A stretch of DNA of 64,000 nt from Marinobacter gudaonensis. Its GTDB lineage: Bacteria; Pseudomonadota; Gammaproteobacteria; Pseudomonadales; Oleiphilaceae. The stretch spans positions 2,294,001 to 2,358,000 of the forward strand of contig NZ_FOYV01000001.1 of the NCBI RefSeq assembly GCF_900115175.1. The letters run 5' to 3'. Shown here piece after piece: positions 16,379 through 27,220 of the stretch. Made by a program: the position numbers and the translations under genes. The notes under the pieces are model-generated. The model had not been told where the DNA came from and searched no databases. It saw only the letters and a program-made list of their open reading frames with translations. Position 1 is the stretch's first letter, and each line of letters opens with the position of its first letter.

Positions 16379-17668
16379 TCATTGGCCGTTGTTGTCGGCC
16401 ACGACCCGATTCCGGCCAGACCGTTTGGCCGCGTACAGGGACTGGTCGCAGGCGGCGAGCAGGTCTCGCACCGAGGTGTGCTCGCCGCCCTCGCCCGACC
16501 AGTTCACCACCCCGGCACTGAAGGTCACGTTGAACACCTTGCCCTCGAAGCTGACAAACCGCTCGCTTTCCATGGCGGTGCGCAGTAGTTCCGCCACATG
16601 TCCAGCTTCCGAAAGGCCGGTGTTGGGCATGAAAATCATGAACTCCTCGCCGCCGGTGCGTGCCACCACGTCGGTCTTGCGGGTTCGGGCGTCAATGATC
16701 TCGGCGAACCGCTTCAGTACCCCGTCGCCCATGGGGTGGCCATAGGAATCGTTGATGGCTTTGAAGAAATCGATGTCCAGTGAGATGAGTGAGAAAGTTT
16801 CGCCGTAGCGCTCACTCTGCGCCACGGATTCCTGAAGTTTGCGCAGCATGTAGCGTCGGTTGAAAAGCCCGGTCAGCTCGTCGGTAATGGACAGCTGCTC
16901 CAGTTCCTGTTCAAGGGTCTTCTGCCGGTCGATGTTGGTGACCATGCCGTGCCAGGTAATGGTGCCATCCGGATCCTTCTCCGGCTGGGCCACGCCGCTG
17001 AGCCAGGTGACCCGGCCTGCCACCTGTACCCGGTATTCGCACACCCATTCGGACAATGTCTCTGCCGATACCGCAATGCTTTCGCGCAGGGCCGCCAGAT
17101 CGTCCGGATAGACCAGATTGAAGATCAATTCGGCGTCTTGCAGGCACTGTGCCGGCGACAGTCCGTAGAAATCCTGGGTCTTCTCACTCACATAGCGGAA
17201 GTAGTAGTGGCCGTCCGGCTCCATCACAAAGGTGTAAATAATGCCGGGCAGGGATTTGGACAGCTGCTCCAGCTGGTGTTCACTGACCTTCTCCCGCGTC
17301 ACGTCCAGGTGAGTGCCCATCAGCCAGCGGGTGTTGTGGCCGTGGTCGTCCGTCAGCAGGCAGCCGCGGGTATGGATGTAACGCCAGTCGCCGGATTTGT
17401 GGAGCATGCGCACCACGCACTCAAACTGGGGATTCTGGCCATCAAGGTAGCTGGCCAGGGCCTCCCGGGCATTCTGAAGGTCTACCGGATGGCAAAGGTC
17501 TTCCCAGGTCTTGAAGGTCACCGGTTCCAGCTCTTCCAGAGAGTAACCCAGCAATTCCGCCCAGCGCGGGTTGTAGATGACCTCGCCCGAGTCCAGATTC
17601 CATTCCCAGGTGCCGGCGCCGGTGCCTTCAAGTATGGCTTTCAGCCGTATTTCCGGTGTCAGTTCCAT
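16379..17668 (-). CDS. PAS-PAS-GGDEF diguanylate cyclase
   Basis: A 429-residue soluble protein with two PAS domains (about 10-130 and 140-255; the first has the TWEWNLDSGEVIYNPRWAELL signature) and a C-terminal GGDEF domain (about 265-425). The active-site motif is intact as GGEEF near residue 340, and the LTGLFNRR entry motif is present, so it should make cyclic di-GMP. There are no membrane segments, so the signal is cytoplasmic. It lies 23 bases after the GAF-GGDEF-EAL gene on the same strand. Confidence 0.93.
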   Translation of the reverse strand: MELTPEIRLKAILEGTGAGTWEWNLDSGEVIYNPRWAELLGYSLEELEPVTFKTWEDLCHPVDLQNAREALASYLDGQNPQFECVVRMLHKSGDWRYIHTRGCLLTDDHGHNTRWLMGTHLDVTREKVSEHQLEQLSKSLPGIIYTFVMEPDGHYYFRYVSEKTQDFYGLSPAQCLQDAELIFNLVYPDDLAALRESIAVSAETLSEWVCEYRVQVAGRVTWLSGVAQPEKDPDGTITWHGMVTNIDRQKTLEQELEQLSITDELTGLFNRRYMLRKLQESVAQSERYGETFSLISLDIDFFKAINDSYGHPMGDGVLKRFAEIIDARTRKTDVVARTGGEEFMIFMPNTGLSEAGHVAELLRTAMESERFVSFEGKVFNVTFSAGVVNWSGEGGEHTSVRDLLAACDQSLYAAKRSGRNRVVADNNGQ

Positions 17669-17691
17669 GAGTCCTTCCGTTCACTCAGCGC

Positions 17692-20058
17692 TCAGGCCGA
17701 CCGGTCACGCCGGGATTCCCAGTCAAAACACGCCGCCCATTCCAGGGCGGGAGCCAGGGGCATGGGTTTACTGTAGAAGAAACCCTGGCCAAGGTCACAG
17801 CCCAGTTCGATCAGCCTCGCCTCGGCCTCGGCCGACTCAATGCCTTCCGCCAGCAGCCGGCGCCGGAAACTTTTCGAAAGGCTGACAATGGCGCTCACAA
17901 TCATTTCGCTGTCCGGATTGGTGAGCATGTCGGTTACGAACGAGCGGTCAATCTTGATCTCCTGGGCGGTCAGCCGCCGGAACAGATCCAGCGACGAGTA
18001 ACCGGTGCCAAAATCATCCAGCGACACATCCACCCCAAGCTCCCGGCAGGCGGCAAGGTGCTCGAGCACCCGGTCGGTATCGTCCAGCGCCGTGGTTTCC
18101 AGCACCTCGAGAATGAGGCGAGAGCGGATCTCGGCCGGGCAGTCACACAGGGCCCGCTCCAGGTCCTCCCGGAAGCCAGGCCCCAGGAAATGGGAGGGGC
18201 TGAGATTCACGCTGATGCTGTAGGGCAGGTTCCGGCTGTGAAAATCCCGGAGCCGCGCAATGGCTTCTTCCAGCACAAAGTTGCCAACCTTGCAGGCGTA
18301 TTCGGTGTATTCAATGTGATCCAGGAAATGTCCCGGGCCCAGAACCCCGTCCTCGGGGTGGTTCCAGCGCAGGAGCGCCTCGAAACCCTCCACCTGACGC
18401 CTTCCGAAATGAATCTTCGGCTGGTAGTACAGTTCAAGTTCGTCCTGTGCCAGGGCCGCGCCCATTTGTTCGATGACCCGGATGCGCTCCTTGCGGGAGT
18501 GATGGGAATCCAGGTCGAACAGCACGTAATGGTTCTTGCCCGCTTCCTTGGCCGCGTACATGGCCTGGTCGGCGTGGCGCAGCAACTGGTCGGTGTCGGA
18601 ATCATCCTCGGGATAGACAGTAACCCCCATGCTGCCGGAGAGGTGCAGCACATGACGCCGGTAACTGATGGGCTCGCGGATGGCCTCCAGCAGCCGGGCA
18701 TAGACCCGTTCGTCGTCCACATCCCGGAGAATGGCGACAAACTCGTCGCCCCCGAGGCGTGCGACCACGTCGTGGGCCCGCACGCTCCCCAGCAGCCGTT
18801 CCGCCACCGATTTCAGCACCGCGTCGCCAACGGCGTGGCCGTGCTGGTCGTTGATCTCCTTGAAACCATCGAGATCGATGAAGCACACCGACACCAGCCC
18901 CTCGCGCTTTCGGGCCTCTTCCAGCTCCTGCTCGAACAGTTCGGTCATCCGACGCCGGTTCGGCAGACCGGTCAGTGCATCGTAGTTGGCGGCCTGCTCG
19001 AGGTTTCTCTGATGTTCGCGCTTCTCTTGATAGAGCCGCTTGCGTTCGATCAGGTTGCCCAGGGTCTGCATCAGCGGTTCCAGCTCATTGGCCAGTTTCA
19101 CGGAGTAGCCGCCGGCGCGGTTGGCCAGGCCTATCAGACCGATCTGCTGGTCGCCGGAGAAAACCGGTATGCCGATGTAGCTGGTGATCGGGGGATGGCC
19201 CTCGGGCAGGCCCTTGGCCCGGGAATCCGAGGCCACATCGGCGGAAACGATGACCTCGCCGGTGGTCATGGGTAGGCCCAGGATATTATCCAGGCGATCG
19301 AACACCATGCCCCGGCGCTCGACTTCCTGGAAAAGCGCCTGGGTTTGCGGGCTCCAGGCAATGTTGGTAATGGCGCCGACCTTGAGAAAGGGCGCGCCAT
19401 CGTCCCCATGGAGGATCTCACCAATAAAGCCGAACTGGCTGCCCGTCAGTGTCAGAAGATCATTGAGCATCAGCTCGAAAGCGGCGTGCTCGTTGTCATT
19501 GGTCAGGAAGACATTCTGCGCCCGATGGATAGCCCGACTCAGGTGTGAAACCTTCGCGAACTCGCCGTCATCGGCCTGGAGATAGGCCCTCTCGAGCTCG
19601 TCCTCAACAATGCTGGCCAGGCTGCGCAGAACGTCCAGTTCAATCTCGGTGAATTGGCGCGGCCTGTCGTCGATGATGCATAGGGTGCCGATCTTGAAGC
19701 CACTGGGCTCGCGCACCGGCATGCCCGCATAGAAGCGAATGTGCGGCTTGCCGGTGACCAGGGGGTTGTTCCGGAAGCGGGGGTCCTTGGTGGCGTCCTC
19801 CACCAGCAGGATTTTGTCCTGCTGGATGGCGTAGTCGCAAAACGCCACCGAGCGTGGCGTCTCGACCGCTTCGAATCCCTGCTTCGATTTGAACCACTGA
19901 CGCTCGGTGTCGAGCACCGAGAAGAGCGCGGTTTTGACGCCGTAGTAATGTTTAGCGATACGTGTTAGCCGCTCAAACCGTTCCTCCGGCGGGGTATCGA
20001 GAATGCCCAGGCGTTCAAGCGCCGCCAGTCTGCGTTTTTCGATACCCGGGTTTGTCAT
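17692..20058 (-). CDS. GAF-GAF-GGDEF-EAL cyclic di-GMP turnover protein
   Basis: A 788-residue soluble protein. An N-terminal GAF domain (about 1-165, with the LDTERQWFKSKQGF and FYAGMPV motifs of the phytochrome-like GAF group) is followed by a second GAF-like domain (about 185-340), GGDEF (about 360-520, motif LGGDEF near residue 437) and EAL (about 535-780, motif EALLRWNHPEDG near 558, and DDFGTGYSSL). Both catalytic motifs look intact, so it may synthesise or degrade cyclic di-GMP; such proteins often use GGDEF as a GTP sensor for the EAL. It lies 25 bases downstream of the chemoreceptor and 23 upstream of the PAS-GGDEF gene. Confidence 0.93.
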   Translation of the reverse strand: MTNPGIEKRRLAALERLGILDTPPEERFERLTRIAKHYYGVKTALFSVLDTERQWFKSKQGFEAVETPRSVAFCDYAIQQDKILLVEDATKDPRFRNNPLVTGKPHIRFYAGMPVREPSGFKIGTLCIIDDRPRQFTEIELDVLRSLASIVEDELERAYLQADDGEFAKVSHLSRAIHRAQNVFLTNDNEHAAFELMLNDLLTLTGSQFGFIGEILHGDDGAPFLKVGAITNIAWSPQTQALFQEVERRGMVFDRLDNILGLPMTTGEVIVSADVASDSRAKGLPEGHPPITSYIGIPVFSGDQQIGLIGLANRAGGYSVKLANELEPLMQTLGNLIERKRLYQEKREHQRNLEQAANYDALTGLPNRRRMTELFEQELEEARKREGLVSVCFIDLDGFKEINDQHGHAVGDAVLKSVAERLLGSVRAHDVVARLGGDEFVAILRDVDDERVYARLLEAIREPISYRRHVLHLSGSMGVTVYPEDDSDTDQLLRHADQAMYAAKEAGKNHYVLFDLDSHHSRKERIRVIEQMGAALAQDELELYYQPKIHFGRRQVEGFEALLRWNHPEDGVLGPGHFLDHIEYTEYACKVGNFVLEEAIARLRDFHSRNLPYSISVNLSPSHFLGPGFREDLERALCDCPAEIRSRLILEVLETTALDDTDRVLEHLAACRELGVDVSLDDFGTGYSSLDLFRRLTAQEIKIDRSFVTDMLTNPDSEMIVSAIVSLSKSFRRRLLAEGIESAEAEARLIELGCDLGQGFFYSKPMPLAPALEWAACFDWESRRDRSA

Positions 20059-20083
20059 CCAGCGCTCCAGGAAGGTTCAGTGA

Positions 20084-21637
20084 CTACTTGAACCTGACAA
20101 CCAGTTCGTGGAGCTCGCCCGCAATTTGCTCCATCTCCTTGACACTATGGGTGGATTCTTCGCCTTTCGCCAGATTGTTTTTGGCCAGGCCGGAAATATT
20201 TTCCACCTGTTCGTTGATCTGGTCTGACACCTGGGCTTGTTCTTCCACGGCCGCGGCCATCTGCATGGCCATTTCGGCAATGGTACTCACCGCCGTGGCG
20301 ATGTCATTCAGGGTTTTTTCGGCATCCAGCATCTGCTCCAGACCCTTATCCGCCGCGGCTTTGCCCTGGTCGGCCACCTTGACCGAATCGGTGGAACGGC
20401 TGATCAGGCCACCTACGATATTGTGGATGTCGCTGGTGGAATCCCGGGTACGTTTGGCCAGGCCGCGCACTTCATCGGCCACCACCGCGAATCCCCGACC
20501 GTGTTCGCCGGCGCGGGCGGCTTCGATGGCCGCATTCAGGGCCAGCAGGTTGGTCTGGTCGGCGATGTCTTCGATGATTTTCGCCGCCGCGGCAATCTGC
20601 TGGGTCTGGATGGACAGCTCACCCACCGAGGCACTGATTTCGTGAACGGTGGTTTTCAGATGCTCGATGGCCTTGCGAGTGCCCGCCACCACTTCCGAGC
20701 CCTGGTCGGCAAATTCCCGGGCGCCCTCGGCCTTGTCGGCGGTGGCCTGCACGTTGGCCGACACATCGGCAATGGTCTGCGACATTTCGTGCACAGCGGC
20801 GGCGACCTGTTCGGTCTCGGCCTGTTGTTTGTGCAGGGTATCCTGGGCCTCGTAGGCAATCTCCAGCCCTTTGACCGCTGCCGTGCGGACCTGTCCGGCG
20901 GAATCCTCCAGGCGCGTCAGTACCGCGTCCAGATGGGAGCGCATGGCCTTGATCCCGACCTTGATCCGGCCAAGGGCCAGATCGTCGTCTGTGTAGGTGC
21001 TGGCGGCGAGGGGATCAGAGAAGTTCTGGTCAAGCAGATCCATCACGGAGTTTGACAGCTGTCGCCTTGAAAGCTGCATCCACACCCCGTAGGCGATAGC
21101 TCCGCCACCGAGCACGAGTTCTGACAGTAGTGTCCGCCCGGCAAGAAACAGTGCCGCGGCTGCGACAATCACGCCGGCGAGGAACAGCCCCGAGCCGGAA
21201 ACCCGTTGCCACAGCGAGGTCCCGGATTTCCCGGCGCGAATGGCGGCATAGACCTTCTCCGCCCGCTCGACGTCCTTCCTGTCGGGGCAGGAACGCACGG
21301 ATTCGTACCCGATGATCTCGCCCTTCTCGGTCACCGGCGTGACGTAGGCGCTGACCCAGTAGTAGTCACCATTCTTGCAGCGGTTTTTCACCATGCCCAT
21401 CCAGGGCTTGCCGGCCTTCAGGTAAGACCACATGTTGGCGTAGGCCTCCGGCGGCATGTCCGGGTGCCGGACGATGTTGTGGGGCTGGCCGATGAGTTCT
21501 TCCCGGGTAAAACCGCTGACGTCCACGAACGCCTGGTTGCAATGGCGGATCTTGCCTTTCAGGTCGGTGGAGGAAATCAGTTTCTGGGATGGTGAATAGG
21601 TACGTTCATGGTTGGTGACTGGCAGGTTTTTGCGCAT
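20084..21637 (-). CDS. Aer-like PAS methyl-accepting chemotaxis protein
   Basis: A 517-residue receptor. Residues 20-125 are a PAS domain of the Aer type ([20 protein letters not shown], then [13 protein letters not shown]), which in Aer binds FAD and senses electron-transport or redox state. One hydrophobic hairpin (about 155-200) anchors it to the membrane without a periplasmic sensor. The signalling domain follows, with the conserved hairpin tip around [17 protein letters not shown] and [13 protein letters not shown]. It should control CheA in energy taxis. First gene of the leftward cluster with two cyclic di-GMP proteins. Confidence 0.93.
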   Translation of the reverse strand: MRKNLPVTNHERTYSPSQKLISSTDLKGKIRHCNQAFVDVSGFTREELIGQPHNIVRHPDMPPEAYANMWSYLKAGKPWMGMVKNRCKNGDYYWVSAYVTPVTEKGEIIGYESVRSCPDRKDVERAEKVYAAIRAGKSGTSLWQRVSGSGLFLAGVIVAAAALFLAGRTLLSELVLGGGAIAYGVWMQLSRRQLSNSVMDLLDQNFSDPLAASTYTDDDLALGRIKVGIKAMRSHLDAVLTRLEDSAGQVRTAAVKGLEIAYEAQDTLHKQQAETEQVAAAVHEMSQTIADVSANVQATADKAEGAREFADQGSEVVAGTRKAIEHLKTTVHEISASVGELSIQTQQIAAAAKIIEDIADQTNLLALNAAIEAARAGEHGRGFAVVADEVRGLAKRTRDSTSDIHNIVGGLISRSTDSVKVADQGKAAADKGLEQMLDAEKTLNDIATAVSTIAEMAMQMAAAVEEQAQVSDQINEQVENISGLAKNNLAKGEESTHSVKEMEQIAGELHELVVRFK

Positions 21638-21872
21638 GGTTGTTCCTTGGAACGGGACGGCTTCGCCGCTTTTTGTTTACTAGCAGCGTAGACTACGAGG
21701 CCGCCTGTGGCGCGCATTTTTTAGTAGTTTTATGTTCCCGAACAATGAGTATTTGCAACTATTTAATTCAGAATAACGGGTGCACCGGGCCTGTCGCCAT
21801 TAGCACGGTTCTGGATGTCACGAACAGAGTCGATTCTTTGAAGGAGGGAGGCAAGTCCATTCAGCGGGAAAA

Positions 21873-21949
<77 letters not shown>

Positions 21950-21962
21950 AACAACGGGCGGT

Positions 21963-21968
21963 ATTATA
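21963..21968 (-). promoter_or_regulatory. -10 element of the tRNA-Pro promoter
   Basis: The reverse strand reads TATAAT, a consensus -10, ending 13 bases before the tRNA. The bases after it (ACCGCCCG) form a GC-rich discriminator typical of stringently controlled stable-RNA promoters. The -35 region is poor. Confidence 0.65.
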
Positions 21969-21984
21969 CGGATTCGCTTTGCTT

Positions 21985-22542
21985 TTACCAGCCCTCGGCG
22001 GATAAAAGGGCATCCGTAAATTCGCTGAGATTGTTGTAGATCGCCACCCGGGCCCCGGGGATGGGCCGGGCGTCCAGGTGGCGCTCGGTGTCCAGGCCGT
22101 TGCCGGTTCGTACCAGGATTGGCTGGCACTTGCCCGAGTGCGCGGCTTCCAGGTCCTTGCGGCTGTCGCCCACCATGATGGCGCCTTCGAGGGAGTCCAG
22201 GTGGAAATGCCGGCGGATCTGGTCAAGCAGACCGGTGAGGGGTTTGCGGCAGTGGCAGTGGTCGTCCGGGTGGTGGGGGCAGTAGGCAATGAAATCGATG
22301 CAGCCGCCTTCGGCTTCCACCAGTCGTTCCAGCTTTTCGTGCATGGTGTCCAGGGCATCGGTGTCGTAATAGCCTCGGGCAATACCCGACTGGTTGGTGG
22401 CAATGGCGATGCGGTGGCCGGCGTTGCAGAGCCGGGCCACCGCCTCCACGCTGCCTGGGATGGGCTGCCATTCATCCGCCGAGCAGATGTAGTTGCCATC
22501 GTACTGGTTGATGACCCCATCCCGGTCGAGGATGATCAGCAT
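21985..22542 (-). CDS. gmhB: D-glycero-beta-D-manno-heptose-1,7-bisphosphate 7-phosphatase
   Basis: A 185-residue HAD-family phosphatase that removes the 7-phosphate in ADP-heptose synthesis for the lipopolysaccharide inner core. The nucleophile motif is LDRDGVIN at residues 5-12, the GmhB-specific zinc loop is [15 protein letters not shown] near residue 90, and [12 protein letters not shown] is HAD motif IV. Length matches the family. It lies 28 bases after glyS on the same strand, the order seen in Pseudomonas, so it probably shares the glyQS transcript. Confidence 0.95.
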   Translation of the reverse strand: MLIILDRDGVINQYDGNYICSADEWQPIPGSVEAVARLCNAGHRIAIATNQSGIARGYYDTDALDTMHEKLERLVEAEGGCIDFIAYCPHHPDDHCHCRKPLTGLLDQIRRHFHLDSLEGAIMVGDSRKDLEAAHSGKCQPILVRTGNGLDTERHLDARPIPGARVAIYNNLSEFTDALLSAEGW

Positions 22543-22570
22543 GGCCGTGTCCGCGCTCCCGGAGTCGATA

Positions 22571-24652
22571 TCAGCCGGCTGTTGGCAGCAGGCTGATATC
22601 GGCCACCCGCAGGAACAGGTTGCGCAGCCGGTTGAGCAGCGCCAGGCGGTTGTTGCGGATGGCCTCGTCGTCGGCCATGACCATCACTTCGTCAAAGAAG
22701 TTGTCCACCGGCTCCCGCAGGCTGGCCAGGGAGCTCAGGGCACTGGCGTAGTCACCGGCCTCGAACAGTGGCACAACCTTGTCGGCCTGCGCTTCAACCT
22801 GCTCGGCCAGGGCTTTCTCTGCGCTGTCCTGCAGCAGGCTCGCGTCAACGGTTTCGCCAACACTGTCCCCGCCCTGCTTGGTGAGGATGTTCGACACCCG
22901 CTTGTTGGCGCCGGCCAGGGCCTGGGCCTCGGGTAGCTGGCGGAAGGCTTCCACGGCTTTCACCCGGCGGTCGAAATCCAGCGGTCGGGTGGGCCGGCGG
23001 GCGTGCACGGCCAGGTAGACTTCGGCGCCAATGCCTTGCTCTTCGTAATGGGCCCGGAAGCGTTCCAGCATGTAATCCACCACGGTGCTGGCGGTGTTCT
23101 GCTCGGTCAGCACGGTAAAGTTTTCCTCCGCCCACTGGCAGCAGGTCTGCAGGTCCAGGGGCAGTGCCCGTTCAATGATGATGCGCAGCACCCCGAGGGC
23201 GGCGCGACGCAGGGCAAACGGGTCCCGGGTTCCGGACGGTGGCTGGTTGATGCCGAACAGGCCTACCAGCGAGTCGAGCCGGTCGGCAATGGCCACGGCG
23301 CAACCGGTCAGGGTGGTGGGCAGGTCGTCACCCGCAAAACGCGGCATGTACTGCTCGTTCAGGGCCTTGGCCACATCCGCCGGTTCGCCGTCGTTGGCGG
23401 CGTAATACTGGCCCATGATGCCCTGCAGGTCGGTGAACTCCAGCACCATCTCGGTAACCAGGTCGGTCTTGGCCAGCATGGCGGCGCGCTCGGCCAGAGC
23501 CGGATCGCTGCCGATGGCATCGGCGATTTTCTTCGCCAGTGCCGCAACCCGCACGGATTTATCGTGGATGCTGCCGAGCTTTTCCTGGAACACGATCGGC
23601 CTGAGGGCGTCGATGCGATCCTCGAGCCGTGTCTTGCGGTCGGTTTCGTAGAAGAACGCCGCGTCCGACAGCCGGGGCCGGATCACTTTCTCGTTGCCGG
23701 CGATGACCTGGGCCGGATCCTTGCTTTCGATGTTCGCCACCGTGATGAACAGCGGCAGCATTTCGCCATCAGCAGCCACCACGTGGAAGTACTTCTGGTG
23801 TTCCTTCATGGAGGAAATCAGCGCCTCGGCCGGTACCTCCAGGAAGCGTTCTTCAAAACGGCCCATCAGCGGCACCGGCCATTCGTTCAGGGCGGTGACT
23901 TCGTCCAGCAGGTCTTCGTCAATCACGGCCTTGCCGCCGGATTCCTTTTCGGCCAGGGCGGCGACGCCGGCGCGGATCTGCTCGCGGCGCTCGGCGAAGT
24001 CGGCAATCACATAGCCTTCCTGCTTGAGCACCACTTCGTAGTCGCTGGGGGTCGGCACAATCAGCTTTTTCGGGCAGTGGAAGCGATGGCCACGGGTCTT
24101 GTTGCCCGGAGACAGGCCCATGATCGGCGTTTCAATGACCTTGTTGCCGAACAGCAGCACCACCCAGTGTACCGGGCGGACAAATTCGGTGCGGTGGGCA
24201 CCCCAGCGCATGCGTTTGGGGATCGGCAGGGCAGCCAGTGATTGCTCCACCAGCTCCGGCATGAGTTCCACGGTGGGCTTGCCCTGCTCCACGGTGCGGT
24301 AAACCACCCAGGCGCCCTTGTCGGTTTCCAGAGTGTCGAGCTGGTCCGGGGTCACGCCCAGGGACGTGGCGAAGCCGGTCAGGGCCCGGGTCGGGTTGCC
24401 GGCGTCATCAAAGGCGGCCTTCACGGCCGGACCACGCTTTTCCACCGGCTTGTCCGGCTGGGCATCGGCCAGGTCGCGCACGCGCACGGCCAGGCGTCGG
24501 GGCGCGGCAAAGGCTTCCACCTTGCCAAAAGCAATGCCGGCCTCTTCCAGACCGCGGGCAATGCCCTGGGTGAAGGCATCAGACAGCGGCTTGAGGGCCT
24601 TGGGAGGCAGCTCTTCGGTGCCCAGTTCGACCAGAAAATCCTGTGTTGCCAT
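22571..24652 (-). CDS. glyS: Glycyl-tRNA synthetase beta subunit
   Basis: A 693-residue protein of normal GlyS length, starting with DFLVELGTEELPPKAL, the family's hallmark, and ending with an anticodon-binding and DALR-like helical region. With GlyQ it forms the alpha2-beta2 bacterial glycyl-tRNA synthetase that charges tRNA-Gly in the cytoplasm; the beta subunit recognises the tRNA. Only 2 bases separate it from glyQ, so the subunits are made together. Confidence 0.98.
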   Translation of the reverse strand: MATQDFLVELGTEELPPKALKPLSDAFTQGIARGLEEAGIAFGKVEAFAAPRRLAVRVRDLADAQPDKPVEKRGPAVKAAFDDAGNPTRALTGFATSLGVTPDQLDTLETDKGAWVVYRTVEQGKPTVELMPELVEQSLAALPIPKRMRWGAHRTEFVRPVHWVVLLFGNKVIETPIMGLSPGNKTRGHRFHCPKKLIVPTPSDYEVVLKQEGYVIADFAERREQIRAGVAALAEKESGGKAVIDEDLLDEVTALNEWPVPLMGRFEERFLEVPAEALISSMKEHQKYFHVVAADGEMLPLFITVANIESKDPAQVIAGNEKVIRPRLSDAAFFYETDRKTRLEDRIDALRPIVFQEKLGSIHDKSVRVAALAKKIADAIGSDPALAERAAMLAKTDLVTEMVLEFTDLQGIMGQYYAANDGEPADVAKALNEQYMPRFAGDDLPTTLTGCAVAIADRLDSLVGLFGINQPPSGTRDPFALRRAALGVLRIIIERALPLDLQTCCQWAEENFTVLTEQNTASTVVDYMLERFRAHYEEQGIGAEVYLAVHARRPTRPLDFDRRVKAVEAFRQLPEAQALAGANKRVSNILTKQGGDSVGETVDASLLQDSAEKALAEQVEAQADKVVPLFEAGDYASALSSLASLREPVDNFFDEVMVMADDEAIRNNRLALLNRLRNLFLRVADISLLPTAG

Positions 24653-24654
24653 GA

Positions 24655-25680
24655 TTACGCGTTCCCCTGTTCCTGCTGTGCCTTCTTCGCTTTCTTGCCC
24701 TTCTTACCGTTGGCCTTGTCGTCGGCGGCCTCAACGGCTGCCAGCACTTCCTTGCGCAGGGCCTCGGGCGCCAGCGGGAAGCCGAGCGAGCGACGGCTGT
24801 CGAAGTAGGCCTGGGCCACTGAACGGGCCAGGGTGCGAACCCGCAGGATGAAACGCTGGCGCTCGGTCACCGAGATGGCGTGTCGGGCGTCCAGCAGGTT
24901 GAAGGTGTGGGAGGCCTTGAGAACCTGCTCGTAGGCCGGCAGTGCCAGGCCGGCGTCGATCAGCCGGGCGCTTTCACGCTCGTGAACATCGAAGCTGTGG
25001 AACAGGAATTCAGTGTCGGCATGCTCGAAGTTGTAAGTGGACATTTCCACTTCCTGCTGGTGGAACACGTCGCCGTAAGTCACCACGCCGTCCGGGCCCT
25101 TTGTCCACACCAGGTCGTAGACGCTGTCGACGCCCTGCAGGTACATGGCGATGCGCTCAAGCCCGTAAGTCAGTTCGCCGGTGACCGGGTAGCATTCCAG
25201 ACCACCCACCTGCTGGAAGTAGGTGAACTGGGTCACTTCCATGCCGTTCAGCCAGATTTCCCAGCCCAGGCCCCAGGCGCCGAGTGTCGGCGATTCCCAG
25301 TTGTCTTCCACGAAGCGGATGTCGTGCACCAGCGGATCCAGCCCCAGGGCCCGGAGCGAATCGAGATACAGTTCCTGGATGTTGTCCGGTGACGGCTTGA
25401 GCACCACCTGGAACTGGTAATAGTGCTGCAGGCGGTTCGGGTTCTCGCCGTAGCGGCCGTCGGTGGGACGACGGCTGGGCTGAACGTAGGCGGCGTTCCA
25501 GGTTTCCGGGCCAATGGCGCGCAGGAAGGTGGCCGGGTGGAAGGTGCCCGCGCCCACTTCCATGTCCAGGGGCTGGAGAACCACGCAGCCGTGCTGCGCC
25601 CAGAAATTCTGCAGTGCCAGAATCAGACCCTGAAAGGTCTTGATGTCCGGCGCGGAGGTGTTGGTTGCCTTGTCTGTCAC
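24655..25680 (-). CDS. glyQ: Glycyl-tRNA synthetase alpha subunit
   Basis: A 341-residue catalytic subunit of the heterotetrameric glycyl-tRNA synthetase. It contains the family blocks [36 protein letters not shown] and [20 protein letters not shown] that form the class II active site. The C-terminus carries a Lys/Ala-rich tail ([17 protein letters not shown]) longer than in E. coli GlyQ. It is first in the glyQ-glyS-gmhB operon and is preceded by a consensus -10 box. Confidence 0.98.
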   Translation of the reverse strand: MTDKATNTSAPDIKTFQGLILALQNFWAQHGCVVLQPLDMEVGAGTFHPATFLRAIGPETWNAAYVQPSRRPTDGRYGENPNRLQHYYQFQVVLKPSPDNIQELYLDSLRALGLDPLVHDIRFVEDNWESPTLGAWGLGWEIWLNGMEVTQFTYFQQVGGLECYPVTGELTYGLERIAMYLQGVDSVYDLVWTKGPDGVVTYGDVFHQQEVEMSTYNFEHADTEFLFHSFDVHERESARLIDAGLALPAYEQVLKASHTFNLLDARHAISVTERQRFILRVRTLARSVAQAYFDSRRSLGFPLAPEALRKEVLAAVEAADDKANGKKGKKAKKAQQEQGNA

Positions 25681-25751
25681 GACGCTTGCCTGCTGGTCAG
25701 TCTGTGTGTCGTGCCCCGTTACCGGGACACTCCGGAATTTTTGAAACGCGC

Positions 25752-25781
25752 ATTATACGCTTGCTGGCGCTGCATTTCTAA
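25752..25781 (-). promoter_or_regulatory. Promoter of the glyQ-glyS-gmhB operon
   Basis: The reverse strand has TATAAT (25752-25757) and, 18 bases upstream, TTAGAA (25776-25781) as a weak -35. It lies about 72 bases before the glyQ start and ends in the gap to trkA. Confidence 0.65.
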
Positions 25782-25816
25782 GTACCCGCCAGGCTGTTGA
25801 TTTGTCATGGTTAGAA

Positions 25817-27220
25817 TCAGAAGAACGCCAGTCCCACCTGGAACAGTTTTTCCACGTCGCGGATCCGGGTCTTGTCCACAAGAAACAGGATGACGTGGTC
25901 GTCGGGCTGGATCCGGAGGTGGTCGTGGGCAATCAGCACCTCGTTCCGACGGACGATGGCGCCAATGGTGGTGCCCTCCGGCAGGTTGATCTCGTCCAGC
26001 CGCTTGCCGACCACCTTGGAGGAGCGGTGGTCGCCATGGGCGATGGCCTCAATAGCCTCGGCAGCGCCCCGGCGTAGTGAGTGAACGTTTACCACGTCGC
26101 CCCGGCGTACGTGGGTCAGCAGGCTGCCGATCGTGGTCTGCTGGGGGGAGATGGCCACGTCGATGTCGCCACCCTGGATCAGGTCCACGTAGTCGGGGTT
26201 GTTAATCAGGGTCAGTACCTTGCGGGCGCCCAGGCGCTTGGCCAGCAGCGAGGCCATGATGTTGGCCTCGTCGTCGTTGGTGACCGCACAGAAGACATCG
26301 GTGTTCTCGATGTTCTCTTCCAGCAGAATGTCCTTGTTGGCGGCATTGCCTTCCAGTACCACGGTCTTGCGCAGGTGTTCGGAGAGCATCACGCAGCGCT
26401 CGTGGTCGCGCTCCAGCAGCTTGACCTGATACCGGTTCTCCAGCGTGTTGGCCAGGCGCTGGCCGATGTTGCCGCCGCCACAGATAAAGATGCGCTTGTA
26501 GGGCTTGATCAGCGGCTGCAGCTCACTCATCACCGACTTGATATGGTCGGCCGCGGCAATGAAGAACACCTCATCGCCGTCCTCAATCACCGTGTTACCC
26601 TCGGGCATGATCGCCCGACCCTTGCGGAAAATCGCCGCCACCCGGGTATCAATCTTGGGCATGTGGGTGCGCAGATAAGACAGTTCGTGACCCACCAACG
26701 GTCCGCCCTTGGCGGCCCGGATGGCTACCAGGCGGGTGAGGCCGCGGGAAAACTCTAGCACCTGGAGCGCACCCGGGTTCTCGATCAGCCGGGTGATATG
26801 CTTGGTTACCAGGTGTTCCGGGCTGATCAGTACGTCGATGGGAAAGCCCCGCAGGCTGTCCAGATCCTTGGTCTTGTCCCGCTGGTAGAACAGCTCGGAT
26901 TTTGCCAGGTAGGCGTTGGCCCGCACCCGGCAGATGGTGGTGGGGGTCTTGTACAGCAGCTTGGCCACCTGGCACGCCACCATGTTGGTCTCGTCGCTGT
27001 TGGTGACGGCAATCACCATGTCAGCGTCTTCGGCACCCGCCTGGCGCAAGGCGGTGGGGTAGGATGCCTTGCCCTGCACGGTCCTGATATCCAGCCGGTC
27101 CTGCAGCTCCCGCAGCCGGGCCCCATCGCTGTCGATGAGGGTGATGTCGTTGGCTTCGTTGGCGAGGTTTTCGGCCAGAGTGCCGCCGACCTGGCCGGCG
27201 CCGAGAATCAGAATTTTCAT
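25817..27220 (-). CDS. trkA: Trk potassium uptake NAD-binding regulatory subunit
   Basis: A 467-residue cytoplasmic protein of usual TrkA size with two RCK halves: each has an NAD-binding Rossmann domain ([19 protein letters not shown] at residue 1; [17 protein letters not shown] near residue 233) and a C-terminal ligand domain. It gates the TrkH/TrkG K+ channel in response to nucleotides; trkH is not in this window. Its start overlaps the rsmB stop by 4 bases, so it is the last gene of def-fmt-rsmB-trkA. Confidence 0.97.
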   Translation of the reverse strand: MKILILGAGQVGGTLAENLANEANDITLIDSDGARLRELQDRLDIRTVQGKASYPTALRQAGAEDADMVIAVTNSDETNMVACQVAKLLYKTPTTICRVRANAYLAKSELFYQRDKTKDLDSLRGFPIDVLISPEHLVTKHITRLIENPGALQVLEFSRGLTRLVAIRAAKGGPLVGHELSYLRTHMPKIDTRVAAIFRKGRAIMPEGNTVIEDGDEVFFIAAADHIKSVMSELQPLIKPYKRIFICGGGNIGQRLANTLENRYQVKLLERDHERCVMLSEHLRKTVVLEGNAANKDILLEENIENTDVFCAVTNDDEANIMASLLAKRLGARKVLTLINNPDYVDLIQGGDIDVAISPQQTTIGSLLTHVRRGDVVNVHSLRRGAAEAIEAIAHGDHRSSKVVGKRLDEINLPEGTTIGAIVRRNEVLIAHDHLRIQPDDHVILFLVDKTRIRDVEKLFQVGLAFF

